A stretch of 64,000 nt of DNA from Bufo bufo (GCF_905171765.1 NC_053391.1:150107917-150171916); one strand, 5' to 3'. Numbered from the stretch's first letter, positions 42,804-56,327 are shown. Notes: a model not told the origin generated them from the letters alone. Numbers and translations: made by a program.

Positions 42804-44240
42804 ATGAGGAAAACAACTAGTAAGGGACGCGGACGTGGACATGGTTGTGGTGGTGTTAGTGGACCCTCTGGTGCTGGGAGAGGACGTGGCCGTTCTGCCA
42901 CAGCCACACGCCCTAGTGTACCAACTACCTCAGGTCCCAGTAGCCGCCAGAATTTACAGGGATATTTGGTGGGGCCCAATGCCGTTCTAAGGATGGTAAG
43001 GCCTGAGCAGGTACAGGCATTAGTCAATTGGGTGGCCGACAGTGCATCCAGCACGTTCACATTATCTCCCACCCAGTCTTCTGCAGAAAGCGCACAGATG
43101 GCGCATGAAAACCAAGCCCATCAGTCTGTCACATCACCCCCATGCATATCAGGGAAACTGTCTGAGCCTCAAGTTATGCAGCAGTCTCTTATGCTGTTTG
43201 AAGAATCTGCTGCCAGGGTTTCCCAAGGGCATCCACCTAGCCCTTCCCCAGGGGTGTAAGAGATAGAATGCACAACCACTTATGTTTCCTGATGATGAGG
43301 ACATGGGAATACCACCTCAGCACGTCTCTGATGATGACAAAACACAGGTGCCAACTGCTGCGTCTTTCTGCAGTGTGCAGACTGAACAGGAGGTCAGGGA
43401 TCAAGACTGGGTGGAAGACGATGCAGGGGACGATGAGGTCCTAGACCCCACATGGAATGAAGGTCGTGCCACTGACTTTCACAGTTCGGAGGAAGAGGCA
43501 GTGGTGAGACCGAGCCAACAGCGTAGCAAAAGACAAAGAGGGAGCAGTGGGCAAAACCAGAAAACCAGCCGCCAAGAGACTCCGCCTGCTACTGACCGCC
43601 GCCATCTTGGACCGAGCACCCCAAAGGCAGCTTCAAGGAGTTCCCTGGCATGGCACTTCTTTAAACAATGTGCTGACGACAAGACCCGAGTGGTTTGCAC
43701 GCTGTGCCATCAGAGCCTGAAGCGAGGCATTAACGTTCTGAACCTTAGCACAACCTGCATGACCAGGCACCTGCATGCAAAGCATGAACTGCAGTGGAGT
43801 AAACACCTTAAAAACAAGGAAGTCACTCAGGCTCCCCCTGCTACCTCTTCTGCTGCTGACGCCTCGGCCTCTTCTGCTGCTGCCGCCGCCTCGGCCTCTT
43901 CCTCCGCCTCTGGAGGAACGTTGGCACCTGCCGCCCAGCAAACATGGGATGTACCACCAACACCACCACCTGCGTCACCAAGCATCTCAACCATGTCACA
44001 CGGCAGCGTTCAGCTCTCCATCTCACAAACATTTGAGAGAAAGCGTAAATTCCCACCAAGCCACACTCGATCCCTGGCCCTGAATGCCAGCATTTCTAAA
44101 CTACTGGCCTATGAAATGCTGTCATTTAGGCTGGTGGACACAGACAGCTTCAAACAGCTCATGTCGCTTGCTGTCCCACAGTATGTTGTTCCCAGCCGGC
44201 ACTACTTCTCCAAGAGAGCCGTGCCTTCCCTGCACAACCC
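42804..44240 (+). pseudogene. hAT transposase N-terminal half with BED finger, unit 1
   Basis: ATG 42804 opens MRKTTSKGRGRGHGCGGVSG, an arginine/glycine-rich tail, and closes at 43259. A shift near 43265 restores homology at 43282 (MFPDDEDMGIPPQHVSDDDK). Near residues 120-170 of this part is a BED zinc finger: SLAWHFFKQCADDKTRVVCT, C-x2-C and RHLHAKH. An alanine/serine-rich linker follows, then ALNASISKLLAYEMLSF and FKQLMSLAVPQYVVPSRHYF, the hAT transposase N-terminal region. The reading enters array sequence after VPSLHN and stops. The catalytic RNase H-like domain is absent. Confidence 0.92.
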
Positions 44241-44806
44241 TTTGCCCACCTAGGCTGCAAAAAAGTGTCACACATCTGGTATCTCTGTACTCAGGAGAAG
44301 TTGGGGAATGTGTTTTGCGGTGTCATTTTACATATACCCATGCTGGGTGAGAGAAATATCTTGGCAAAAGACAACTTTTCCCATTTTTTTATACAAAGTT
44401 GGCATTTGACCAAGATATTTCTCTCACCCAGCATGGGTATATGTAAAATGACACCCCAAAACACATTCCCCAACTTCTCCTGAGTACGGCGATACCAGAT
44501 GTGTGACACTTTTTTGCAGCCTAGATGCGCAAAGATGCCCAAATTCCTTTTAGGAGGGCATTTTTAGACATTTGGATACCAGACTTCTTCTCATGCTTTG
44601 GGGCCCCTAGAATGCCAGGGCAGTATAAATACCCCACATGTGACCCCATTTTGGAAAGAAGACACCCCAAGGTATTCAATAAGGGGCATGGCGAGTTCAT
44701 AGAAATTTTGTTTTTTGGCACAAGTTAGCGGAAATTGATATTTTTTATTTTTTTCTCACAAAGTCTCCCTTTCCGCTAACTTTGGACAAAAATTTAAATC
44801 TTTCAT
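44241..44806. repeat. Palindromic array segment after the junction, unit 2
   Basis: Matches 34115-34680 and ends at tttcatgg, where it switches into an inverted copy of the subterminal region. Confidence 0.88.
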
Positions 44807-45416
44807 GGAAACATGACAGGTGCTCAGAAAGTCAGAGCTGCTTCAAAAAGCGGAAATTCACATTTTTGTACCATAGTTTGTAAACGCTATAACTTTTACC
44901 CAAACCATTTTTTTTTTACCCAAACATTTTTTTTTTATCAAAGACATGTAGAACAATAAATTTAGAGCAAAATTTATATATGGATCTCGTTTTTTTTGCC
45001 AAAATTTTACATACGGACGTCTGAATGGAGCCTTACAGGGGCGTGATCAATGACTGTGGTGATCACCCCATATAGACTCCCTGATCACCCCCCCTGGGTC
45101 ATCAATGACAGGGGGGTAATCAATGATAGGGGGGTGATCAGGGAGTCTATATGGGGTGATCACCACAGTCATTGATCACGCCCCTGTAAGGCTCCATTCA
45201 GACGTCCGTATGTAAAATTTTGGCAAAAGAAACGAGATCCATATATAAATTTTGCTCTAAATTTATTGTTCTACATGTCTTTGATAAAAAAAAAAATGTT
45301 TGGGTAAAAAAAAAATGGTTTGGGTAAAAGTTATAGCGTTTACAAACTATGGTACAAAAATGTGAATTTCCGCTTTTTGAAGCAGCTCTGACTTTCTGAG
45401 CACCTGTCATGTTTCC
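44807..45416. repeat. Long palindrome, 289-bp arms, unit 2
   Basis: Left arm 44807-45095 starts ggaaacatgacaggtgctca, and right arm 45128-45416 ends with its complement. The spacer of about 32 bp holds a partial satellite run. The arms carry the piggyBac subterminal region fused to a piece of MITE satellite. Indels in the arms are limited to A/T runs. Confidence 0.85.
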
Positions 45417-48150
45417 TGAGGTTCTACAATGGCCAGACAGTACAAACACCCCACAAATGACCCCATTTCGGAAAGTAGACACCCTAAGGTATTCGCTGAT
45501 GGGCATAGTGAGTTCATAGAACTTTTTATTTTTTGTCACAAGTTAGCGGAAAATGATGATTTTTTTATTTATTTTTTTCTTACAAAGTCTCATATTCCAC
45601 TAACTTGTGACAAAAAATAAAAAGTTCTATGAACTCACTATGCCCATCACGAAATACCTTGGGGTCTCTTCTTTCCAAAATGGGGTCACTTGTTGGGTAG
45701 TTCTACTGCCCTGGCATTCTAGGGGCCCAAATGTGTGGTAAGGAGTTTGAAATCAAATTCTGTAAAAAATGACCAGTGAAATCCGAAAGGTGCTCTTTGG
45801 AATATGGGCCCCTTTGCCCACCTAGGCTGCAAAAAAGTGTCACACATCTGGTATCTCTGTATTCAGGAGAAGTTGAGGAATGTGTTTTGGGGTGTCTTTT
45901 TACATATACCCATGCTGGGTGAGAAAAATATCTTAGTCAAATGCCAACTTTGTATAAAAAAATGGGAAAAGTTGTCATTTGCCAAGATATTTCTCTCACC
46001 CAGCATGGGTATATGTAAAATGACACCCCAAAACACATTCCCCAACTTCTCCTGAGTAGGGAGATACCAGATGTGTGACACTTTTTTGCAGCCTAGGTGG
46101 GCAAAGGGGCCCATATTCCAAAGAGCACCTTTCGGATTTCACTGGTCATTTTTTACAGAATTTGATTTCAAACTCCTCACCACACATTTGGGCCCCTAGA
46201 ATGCCAGGGCAGTATAACTACCCCACAAGTGAACCCATTTTGGAAAGAAGAGACCCCAAGGTATTCGCTGATGGGCATAGTGAGTTCATGGAAGTTTTTA
46301 TTTTTTGTCACAAGTTAGTGGAATATGAGACTTTGTATGAAAAAAAAAAAAAAAAAAATCATCATTTTCCACTAACTTGTGACAAAAAATAAAAAATTCT
46401 AGGAACTCGCCATGCCCCTCACGGAATACCTTGGGGTGTCTTCTTTCCAAAATGGGGTCACTTGTGGGGTAGTTATACTGCCCTGGCATTTTCCAGGGGC
46501 CCTAATGTGTGGTAAGTAGGTAAATGACCTGTGAAATCCGAAAGGTGCTCTTTGGAATATGGGCCCCTTTGCCCACCTAGGCTGCACAAAAGTGTCACAC
46601 ATCTGGTATCCCCGTACTCAGGAGAAGTTGAGGAATGTGTTTTGGGGTGTCATTTTACATATACCCATGCTGGGTGAGAGAAATATCTTGGCAAAAGACA
46701 ACTTTTCCCATTTTTTTATACAAAGTTGGCATTTGACCAAGATATTTATCTCACCCAGCATGGGTATATGTAAAAAGACACCCCAAAACACATTCCTCAA
46801 CTTCTCCTGAATACAGAGATACCAGATGTGTGACACTTTTTTGCAGCCTAGGTGGGCAAAGGGGCCCATATTCCAAAGAGCACCTTTCGGATTTCACTGG
46901 TCATTTTTTACAGAATTTGATTTCAAACTCCTTACCACACATTTGGGCCCCTAGAATGCCAGGGCAGTAGAACTACCCCACAAGTGACCCCATTTTGGAA
47001 AGAAGAGACCCCAAGGTATTTGCTGATGGGCATAGTGAGTTCATGGAAGTTTTTATTTTTTGTCACAAGTTAGTGGAATATGAGACTTTGTATGAAAAAA
47101 TAAAAATAAAAATCATCATTTTCCACTAACTTGTGACAAAAAATAAAAAATTCTAGGAACTCGCCATGCCCCTCACGGAATACCTTGGGGTGTCTTCTTT
47201 CCAAAATGGGGTCACTTGTTGGGTAGTTATACTGCCCTGGCATTTTCCAGGGGCCCTAATATGTGGTAAGTAGGTAAATGACCTGTGAAATCCGAAAGGT
47301 GCTCTTTGGAATATGGGCCCCTTTGCCCACCTAGGCTGCAAAAAAGTGTCACACATCTGGTATCTCCGTACTCAGGAGAAGTTGGGGAATGTGTTTTGCG
47401 GTGTCTTTTTACATATACCCATGCTGGGTGAGAGAAATATCTTGGCAAAAGACAACTTTTCCCATTTTTTTATACAAAGTTGGCATTTGACCAAGATATT
47501 TCTCTCACCCAGCATGGGTATATTTAAAATGACACCCCAAAACACATTCCCCAACTTCTCCTGAGTTCGGCGATACCAGATGTGTGACACTTTTTTGCAG
47601 CCTAGATGCGCAAAGGTGCCCAAATTCCTTTTAGGAGGGCATTTTTAGACATTTGGATACCAGACTTCTTCTCATGCTTTGGGGCCCCTAGAATGCCAGG
47701 GCAGTATAAATACCCCACATGTGACCCCAATTTAGAAAGAAGACACCCCAAGGTATTCAATGAGGGGCATGGCGAGTTCATAGAAATTTTGTTTTTTGGC
47801 ACAAGTTAGCGGAAATTGATATTTTTTATTTTTTTCTCACAAAGTCTCCCTTTCCGTTAACTTGGGACAAAAATTTCAATCTTTCATGGACTCAATATGC
47901 CCCTCACGGAATACCTGGGGGTGTCTTCTTTCCGAAATGGGGTCACATATGGGGTATTTATACTGCCCTGGCATTCTAGGGGCCCTAAAGCGTGAGAAGA
48001 AGTCTGGAATATAAATGTCTAAAAAATTTTACGCATTTGGATTCCGTGAGGGGTATGGTGAGTTCATGTGAGATTTTATTTTTTGACACAAGTTAGTGGA
48101 ATATGAGACTTTGTAAGAAAAAAATAAATAAATTCCGCTAACTTGGGCCA
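45417..48150. repeat. Palindromic tandem array, unit 2
   Basis: Equivalent to 35860-38578, with the same monomer variants in the same order. Confidence 0.88.
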
Positions 48151-49555
48151 AAAAAATGTCTGAATGGAGCCTTACAGAGGGGTGATCAATGACAGGGGGG
48201 TGATCAATGACAGGGGGGTGATCACCCGCCTGTCATTGATCACCCCCCTATAAGGCTCCATTCAGATGTCCGTATGTGTTTTGCGGATCCGATCCATGTA
48301 TCCGTGGATCCGTAAAAATCATACAGACATCTGAATGCAGCCTGACAGGGGGGTGATCAATGACAGTGGGGGGTGATCAATGACAGGGGGGTGATTAGGG
48401 AGTCTATATGGGGTGATCACCCCCCCTGGAAGGCTCCAGGGAGACGCCTGTATGTGTTTTGCGGATCCGATCCATCTATCAGTGGATCCGTAAAAATCAT
48501 GCGGACGTCTGAATGGAGCTTTACAGGGGGGTGATCAATGACAGGGGGGTAATCAATGACAGGGGGGTGATCAGGGAGTCTATATGGGGTGATCACCACA
48601 GTCATTGATCATGCCCCTGTAAGGCTGCATTCAGACGTCCGTATGCGTTTTGCGGATCCGATCCATCTATCAGTGGATCCGTAAAAATCATGCGGACGTC
48701 TGAATGGAGCTTTAAAGGGGGTTATCAATGACAGGGGGGTAATCAATGATAGGGGGGTGATCAGGGAGTCTATATGGGGTGATCACCACAGTCATTGATC
48801 ACGCCCCTGTAAGGCTCCATTCAGACGTCCGTATGCGTTTTGCGGATCCGATCCATTTATCAGTGGATCCGTAAAAATCATGCGGACGTCTGAATGGAGC
48901 TTTACAGGGGTGTGATCAATGACAGGGGGGTGATCAATGACAGGGGGGGGGGTGATCAATGACAGGGGGGTGATCAGGGAGTCTATATGGGGTGATCACC
49001 ACAGTCATTGATCATGCCCCTGTAAGGCTCCATTCAGATGTCCGTATGTGTTTTGCGGATCTGATCCATGTATCCGTGGATCCGTAAAAATCATACGGAC
49101 ATCTGAATGCAGCCTGACAGGGGGGGTGATCAATGACAGGGGGGTGATCAGGGAGTCTATATGGGGTGATCACCCCCCCTGGAAGGCTCCAGGGAGACGC
49201 CTGTATGTGTTTTGCGGATCCGATCCATTTATCAGTGGATCCGTAAAAATCATGCGGACGTCTGAATGGAGCTTTACAGGGGTGTGATCAATGACAGAGG
49301 TGTAATCAATGACAGGGGGTGATCAGGGAGTCTATATGGGGTGATCACCACAGTCATTGATCACGCTCCTGTAAGGCTCCATTCAGACGTCCGTGTGCGT
49401 TTTGCGGATCCGATCCATCTATCAGTGGATCCGTAAAAATCATGCGGACATCTGAATGGAGCTTTACAGAGTGTGATCAATGACAGGGGGGTAATCAATG
49501 ACAGGGGGGTGATCAGGGAGTCTATATGGGGTGATCAGGGGTGATCAGGGGCTAA
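48151..49555. repeat. MITE-derived satellite block, unit 2, first copy
   Basis: Equivalent to S2 at 38579-39795 with one extra unit resembling part of S1. Confidence 0.87.
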
Positions 49556-49912
49556 TAAGGGGTTAATAAGTGACGGGGGGGTGTAGTGTAGTGTAGTGGT
49601 GCTTGGTGCTACTTTACTGAGCTACCTGTGTCCTCTGGTGGTCGATCCAAACAAAGGGGACCACCAGAGGACCAGGTAGCAGGTATATTAGATGCTGTTA
49701 TCAAAACAGCGTCTAATATACCTGTTAGGGGTTAAAAAAAATCACATCTCCAGCCTGCCAGGGAACGATCGCCGCTGGCAGGCTGGAGATCAACTCTCTT
49801 ACCTTCCGTTCCTGTGAGCGCGCGCGCCTGTGTGCGCGCGTTCACAGGAAATCTCGGCTCACGCGAGATGATGCCAATCGGCGTTAGTGTGACCTGGGAG
49901 CGCCGCAGAAAT
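49556..49912. repeat. Orphan piggyBac end module, unit 2 (truncated)
   Basis: The three hairpins and GC-rich hairpin recur, but the copy stops at gcgccgcagaaatgatcagg, where satellite resumes. It lacks the terminal TTAA. Hairpin 1 carries ccaggg and ggcaggctgg variants that keep it well paired. Confidence 0.85.
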
Positions 49913-50720
49913 GATCAGGGGGTGATCAGGGGGTCTATATGGGGTGATCACCACAGTCATTGATCACGCCCCTGTAAGGCTCCATTCAGACGTCCGTATG
50001 CGTTTTGCGGATCCGATCCATTTATCAGTGGATCCGTAAAAATCATGCGGACGTCTGAATGGAGCTTTACAGGGGTGTGATCAATGACAGGGGGGTGATC
50101 AATGACAGGGGGGGGGGTGATCAATGACAGGGGGGTGATCAGGGAGTCTATATGGGGTGATCACCACAGTCATTGATCATGCCCCTGTAAGGCTCCATTC
50201 AGATGTCCGTATGTGTTTTGCGGATCTGATCCATGTATCCGTGGATCCGTAAAAATCATACGGACATCTGAATGCAGCCTGACAGGGGGGGTGATCAATG
50301 ACAGGGGGGTGATCAGGGAGTCTATATGGGGTGATCACCCCCCCTGGAAGGCTCCAGGGAGACGCCTGTATGTGTTTTGCGGATCCGATCCATTTATCAG
50401 TGGATCCGTAAAAATCATGCGGACGTCTGAATGGAGCTTTACAGGGGTGTGATCAATGACAGGGGTGTAATCAATGACAGGGGGTGATCAGGGAGTCTAT
50501 ATGGGGTGATCACCACAGTCATTGATCACGCTCCTGTAAGGCTCCATTCAGACGTCCGTGTGCGTTTTGCAGATCCGATCCATCTATCAGTGGATCCGTA
50601 AAAATCATGCGGACATCTGAATGGAGCTTTACAGAGTGTGATCAATGATAGGGGGGTAATCAATGACAGGGGGGTGATCAGGGAGTCTATATGGGGTGAT
50701 CAGGGGTGATCAGGGGCTAA
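49913..50720. repeat. MITE-derived satellite block, unit 2, second copy
   Basis: Repeats about 48750-49555 at an offset of 1165 bp. Confidence 0.87.
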
Positions 50721-51114
50721 TAAGGGGTTAATAAGTGACGGGGGGGTGTAGTGTAGTGTAGTGGTGCTTGGTGCTACTTTACTGAGCTACCTGTGTCCTC
50801 TGGTGGTCGATCCAAACAAAGGGGACCACCAGAGGACCAGGTAGCAGGTATATTAGATGCTGTTATCAAAACAGCGTCTAATATACCTGTTAGGGGTTAA
50901 AAAAAATCACATCTCCAGCCTGCCAGCGAACGATCGCCGCTGGCAGTCTGGAGATCAACTCTCTTACCTTCCGTTCCTGTGAGCGCGCGCGCCTGTGTGC
51001 GCGCGTTCACAGGAAATCTCGGCTCACGCGAGATGACGCCAATCGGCGTTAGTGTGACCTGGGAGCGCCGCAGAAATGACGCCTTTCGGCGTTAGCGTGA
51101 CGGTAAGTGGTTAA
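50721..51114. repeat. Complete piggyBac right-end module, unit 2
   Basis: Equivalent to 39800-40197, including hairpins, GC-rich terminus and TTAA at 51111-51114, followed by the Tc1 arm. Confidence 0.88.
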
Positions 51115-51115
51115 A

Positions 51116-52135
51116 CTAATACTTTGTTGAAGCAACTTTTGATTTTATTACAGCACTCAGTCTTTTTGGGTATGAGTCTACCAGCATGGCACATTTTGAC
51201 TTGGCAAGATTTGCCAACTCTTCTTTGCAAAAACACTCCAAATCTGTCAGATTGCTAGGGCATCTCCTGTGCACAGCCCTCTTCAGATCACCCCACAGAT
51301 TTTCAATCGGATTCAGGTCTGTGCTCTGCCTGGGCCATTCCAAAACTTTAATCTTCTTCTGGTGAAGCCATTCCCTTGTTGATTTTGATGTATGCTTTGG
51401 GTCGTTGTCATGCTGAAAGATGAAGTTCCTCTTCATGTTCAGCTTTCTAGCAGAAGCCTGAAGGTTTTGTGGCAATATTGACTGGTATTTGGAACTGTTC
51501 ATAATTTTCTCTAGCTTAACTAAGGCCCCAGTTCCAGCTGAAGAAAAACATCCCCAAGGCATGATGCAGCCACCACCATGCTTCACTGTGGGTATGGTGT
51601 TCTATTGGTGATGTTCAGTGTTGTTTTTGCGCCAAACATATCTTTTGGAATTATGGCCAAAAAGTTCAACCTTGGTTTCATCAGACCAAAACACCTTTTC
51701 CCACATGCTTTTGGCAGACTTGAGATGTGTTTTTGCAAAATGTAGCCTGGCTTGGATGTTTTTCTTTATAAGAAAACGCTTTTGTCTTGCCACTCTACCC
51801 CATAGCCCAGACATATGAAGAATACGGGAGATTGTTGTCACATGTACCACACAGCCAGTATTTTCCAGATATTCCTGCAGCTCCTTTAATGTTGCTGTAG
51901 GCCTCTTGGTAGCCTCCCAGGCCAGTTTTTTTCTCGTCTTTTTATCAATTTTGGAGGGACGTCCAGTTCTTGGTAATGTCACTGTTGTGCCATATTTTCT
52001 CCACTTGATGATGACTGTCTTCACTGTGTTCCATGGTATATCTGATGCCTTGGAAATTCTTTTGTACCCATCTCCTGACTGATACCTTTTAACAATGAGA
52101 TCCCTCTGAGGCTTTGGAAGCTCTCTGTGGACCAT
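51116..52135 (-). pseudogene. Tc1 transposase with one in-frame stop, copy 2
   Basis: Residue-for-residue identical to the copy at 40199-41218, including the TAG at 51602-51604. The shared stop shows it was copied by segment duplication after inactivation, not by transposition. Confidence 0.95.
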
Positions 52136-52251
52136 GGCTTTTGCTGTGGGATGTGACTAAGAAAATTTCAGGAAAGACCAACTAGTGCAGCTGAACTTTA
52201 TTTGGGGTTAATCAGAGGCACTTTAAATGATGGCAGGTGTATGCTGACTAC

Positions 52252-55157
52252 TAGGGATGAGCGAAACCCGAACTGTATAGTTCGGGTTCGTACCGAATTT
52301 TGGGGTGTCCGTGACACGGACCCGAACCCGAACATTTTCGTAAAAGTCTGGGTTCGGGTTCGGTGTTCGGCGCTTTCTTGGCGGTTTTTGAAAGGCTGCA
52401 AAGCAGCCAATCAACAAGCGTCATACTACTTGCCCCAAGAGGCCATCACAGCCTTGCCTACTATTGGCATGGCTGTGATTGGCCAGTGCAGCATGTGACC
52501 CAGCCTCTATATAAGCTTGGGTCACGTAGCGCTGCACGTCACTCTGCTGATTCAAGCATAGGGAGAGGTTGCTGCTGCGACGTTAGGGCAAGATTAGGCA
52601 GATTAACTCCTCCAAAAGACTTAATTCAGTGATCTATCTCCAGCTGTGGATCATTGAAGTGCTGATATTGAATTGCTCACGTTTTTTAGGCTGCCCAGAG
52701 CGTTTTTATATCACTTTTTTCTGGGGTGATCGGCGGCCATTTTGTGGCTTGTGGTGCGCCAGCACAAGCTACCACCAAGTGCATTTAACCATCAATAGTG
52801 TGGTTATTTTTTGCTATATCCTACATCAGCTGCAGGCTGAGCCTGTGTCACCCAAGTGCATTTAACCATCAACAGTGTGGTTATTTTTTGGCCATATACT
52901 ACATCAGGTGCAGGCTGAGCCTGTGTCACCCAAGTGCATTTAACCATCAATAGTGTGGTTATTTTTTTCTATATCCTACATCAGGTGCAGGCTGAGCCTG
53001 TGTCACCCAAGTGCATTTAACCATCAACAGTGTGGTTATTTTTTGGCCATATACTACATCAGGTGCAGGCTGAGCCTGTGTCACCCAAGTGCATTTAACC
53101 ATCAACAGTGTGGTTATTTTATGGCCATATACTACATCAGGTGCAGGCTGAGCCTGTGTCACCCAAGTGCATTTAACCATCAATAGTGTGGTTATTTTTT
53201 GGCCATATACTACATCAGGGGCAAGTTGAGCCTGTCACCCAGCGCCTAAAAAATAGGCCTGACATTTCTATTCCTCCAAATCAGTACAGTTTTAGCTGGT
53301 CAAGTTATATTTAGTGACCGTAAAAGCACAGTTTTTGTTCTGGGTTGAAAAACTATTCCCAAATTTGCCATTCTCAAAATTAGTAGTTTCTGCTATATCA
53401 GGCCTACTTTAAATCTATCCCAAAAAGGATATCTTAGATTGAAAGTGCTGATAGTGTCATTCTGAAAAACTTAACACACACGCTACAGTGCAGATACAAG
53501 TCTAATTCTGTGATTAAAGGTATATCTGTCACACAGCGCGTAAAAAATAGGCCTCACATTTATATTCAACCAAATCTGTCATTACTTGTGTGCCTGTATT
53601 AGTGTAATACGGTACCTAAATAGATAGCCAGACAGTGTTAGGTGTCTGTAAAAAAAGGCCTGAATTTTAATTCAATACATTGGCCAAATAATATTTTTCT
53701 TATTGTGGTGAACAGTAACAATGAGGAAAACAACTAGTAAGGGACGCGGACGTGGACATGGTTGTGGTGGTGTTAGTGGACCCTCTGGTGCTGGGAGAGG
53801 ACGTGGCCGTTCTGCCACAGCCACACGCCCTAGTGTACCAACTACCTCAGGTCCCAGTAGCCGCCAGAATTTACAGGGATATTTGGTGGGGCCCAATGCC
53901 GTTCTAAGGATGGTAAGGCCTGAGCAGGTACAGGCATTAGTCAATTGGGTGGCCGACAGTGCATCCAGCACGTTCACATTATCTCCCACCCAGTCTTCTG
54001 CAGAAAGCGCACAGATGGCGCATGAAAACCAAGCCCATCAGTCTGTCACATCACCCCCATGCATATCAGGGAAACTGTCTGAGCCTCAAGTTATGCAGCA
54101 GTCTCTTATGCTGTTTGAAGAATCTGCTGCCAGGGTTTCCCAAGGGCATCCACCTAGCCCTTCCCCAGGGGTGTAAGAGATAGAATGCACAACCACTTAT
54201 GTTTCCTGATGATGAGGACATGGGAATACCACCTCAGCACGTCTCTGATGATGACAAAACACAGGTGCCAACTGCTGCGTCTTTCTGCAGTGTGCAGACT
54301 GAACAGGAGGTCAGGGATCAAGACTGGGTGGAAGACGATGCAGGGGACGATGAGGTCCTAGACCCCACATGGAATGAAGGTCGTGCCACTGACTTTCACA
54401 GTTCGGAGGAAGAGGCAGTGGTGAGACCGAGCCAACAGCGTAGCAAAAGACAAAGAGGGAGCAGTGGGCAAAACCAGAAAACCAGCCGCCAAGAGACTCC
54501 GCCTGCTACTGACCGCCGCCATCTTGGACCGAGCACCCCAAAGGCAGCTTCAAGGAGTTCCCTGGCATGGCACTTCTTTAAACAATGTGCTGACGACAAG
54601 ACCCGAGTGGTTTGCACGCTGTGCCATCAGAGCCTGAAGCGAGGCATTAACGTTCTGAACCTTAGCACAACCTGCATGACCAGGCACCTGCATGCAAAGC
54701 ATGAACTGCAGTGGAGTAAACACCTTAAAAACAAGGAAGTCACTCAGGCTCCCCCTGCTACCTCTTCTGCTGCTGACGCCTCGGCCTCTTCTGCTGCTGC
54801 CGCCGCCTCGGCCTCTTCCTCCGCCTCTGGAGGAACGTTGGCACCTGCCGCCCAGCAAACATGGGATGTACCACCAACACCACCACCTGCGTCACCAAGC
54901 ATCTCAACCATGTCACACGGCAGCGTTCAGCTCTCCATCTCACAAACATTTGAGAGAAAGCGTAAATTCCCACCAAGCCACACTCGATCCCTGGCCCTGA
55001 ATGCCAGCATTTCTAAACTACTGGCCTATGAAATGCTGTCATTTAGGCTGGTGGACACAGACAGCTTCAAACAGCTCATGTCGCTTGCTGTCCCACAGTA
55101 TGTTGTTCCCAGCCGGCACTACTTCTCCAAGAGAGCCGTGCCTTCCCTGCACAACCC
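52252..55157 (+). mobile_element. hAT element, 3' truncated, unit 2
   Basis: Same start, leader repeat (52777-53222) and break point as the copy at 41335. Confidence 0.9.
53721..55157 (+). pseudogene. hAT transposase N-terminal half with BED finger, unit 2
   Basis: Identical reading to 42804-44240: same frameshift near 54182, same BED finger and same chimeric end after VPSLHN. Confidence 0.92.
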
Positions 55158-55723
55158 TTTGCCCACCTAGGCTGCAAAAAAGTGTCACACATCTGGTATC
55201 TCTGTACTCAGGAGAAGTTGGGGAATGTGTTTTGCGGTGTCATTTTACATATACCCATGCTGGGTGAGAGAAATATCTTGGCAAAAGACAACTTTTCCCA
55301 TTTTTTTATACAAAGTTGGCATTTGACCAAGATATTTCTCTCACCCAGCATGGGTATATGTAAAATGACACCCCAAAACACATTCCCCAACTTCTCCTGA
55401 GTACGGCGATACCAGATGTGTGACACTTTTTTGCAGCCTAGATGCGCAAAGATGCCCAAATTCCTTTTAGGAGGGCATTTTTAGACATTTGGATACCAGA
55501 CTTCTTCTCATGCTTTGGGGCCCCTAGAATGCCAGGGCAGTATAAATACCCCACATGTGACCCCATTTTGGAAAGAAGACACCCCAAGGTATTCAATAAG
55601 GGGCATGGCGAGTTCATAGAAATTTTGTTTTTTGGCACAAGTTAGCGGAAATTGATATTTTTTATTTTTTTCTCACAAAGTCTCCCTTTCCGCTAACTTT
55701 GGACAAAAATTTAAATCTTTCAT
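55158..55723. repeat. Palindromic array segment after the junction, unit 3
   Basis: Matches 44241-44806. Confidence 0.88.
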
Positions 55724-56327
55724 GGAAACATGACAGGTGCTCAGAAAGTCAGAGCTGCTTCAAAAAGCGGAAATTCACATTTTTGTACCATAGTTTGTAA
55801 ACGCTATAACTTTTACCCAAACCATTTTTTTTTTACCCAAACATTTTTTTTTTATCAAAGACATGTAGAACAATAAATTTAGAGCAAAATTTATATATGG
55901 ATCTCGTTTTTTTTGCCAAAATTTTACATACGGACGTCTGAATGGAGCCTTACAGGGGCGTGATCAATGACTGTGGTGATCACCCCATATAGACTCCCTG
56001 ATCACCCCCCCTCAATGACAGGGGGGTAATCAATGACAGGGGGGGTGATCAGGGAGTCTATATGGGGTGATCACCACAGTCATTGATCACGCCCCTGTAA
56101 GGCTCCATTCAGACGTCCGTATGTAAAATTTTGGCAAAAGAAACGAGATCCATATATAAATTTTGCTCTAAATTTATTGTTCTACATGTCTTTGATAAAA
56201 AAAAAAATGTTTGGGTAAAAAAAAAATGGTTTGGGTAAAAGTTATAGCGTTTACAAACTATGGTACAAAAATGTGAATTTCCGCTTTTTGAAGCAGCTCT
56301 GACTTTCTGAGCACCTGTCATGTTTCC
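55724..56327. repeat. Long palindrome, unit 3
   Basis: Same inverted structure as 44807-45416, with a spacer 6 bp shorter (a ctgggtcat piece is missing). Confidence 0.85.

Larger units (their letters stand above)
34115..44240. repeat. Segmental tandem repeat, unit 1 (10,126 bp)
   Basis: Progenitor-like unit from tttgcccacctaggctgca in array B1 to the hAT break. It retains the uninterrupted order array, S1, subterminal copy, array, S2, piggyBac end, Tc1, hAT. The piggyBac left end lies outside it, so later units lack that end. Confidence 0.85.
41335..44240 (+). mobile_element. hAT element (ZBED type), 3' truncated, unit 1
   Basis: Starts tagggatgagcgaaacccga inside the Tc1 arm; ctgactac (41327-41334) is the candidate 8-bp target sequence. 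The order is a leader with a tandem repeat, an RG-rich ORF start, a BED-finger ORF and an abrupt end at about 44240, where piggyBac array sequence begins. The 3' half and right end are gone. Confidence 0.9.
44241..55157. repeat. Segmental tandem repeat, unit 2 (10,917 bp)
   Basis: Begins with the same array sequence as 34115, directly after hAT codons. It differs from unit 1 by a long palindrome (44807-45416) and a duplicated satellite plus end module. From Tc1 to the hAT break (51116-55157) every reading frame I compared is identical to unit 1. Confidence 0.9.

Noticed and set aside
42755..43072. Antisense frame over the RG-rich hAT ORF
   Set aside because: It is complementary to a coding segment whose continuation has a BED finger.
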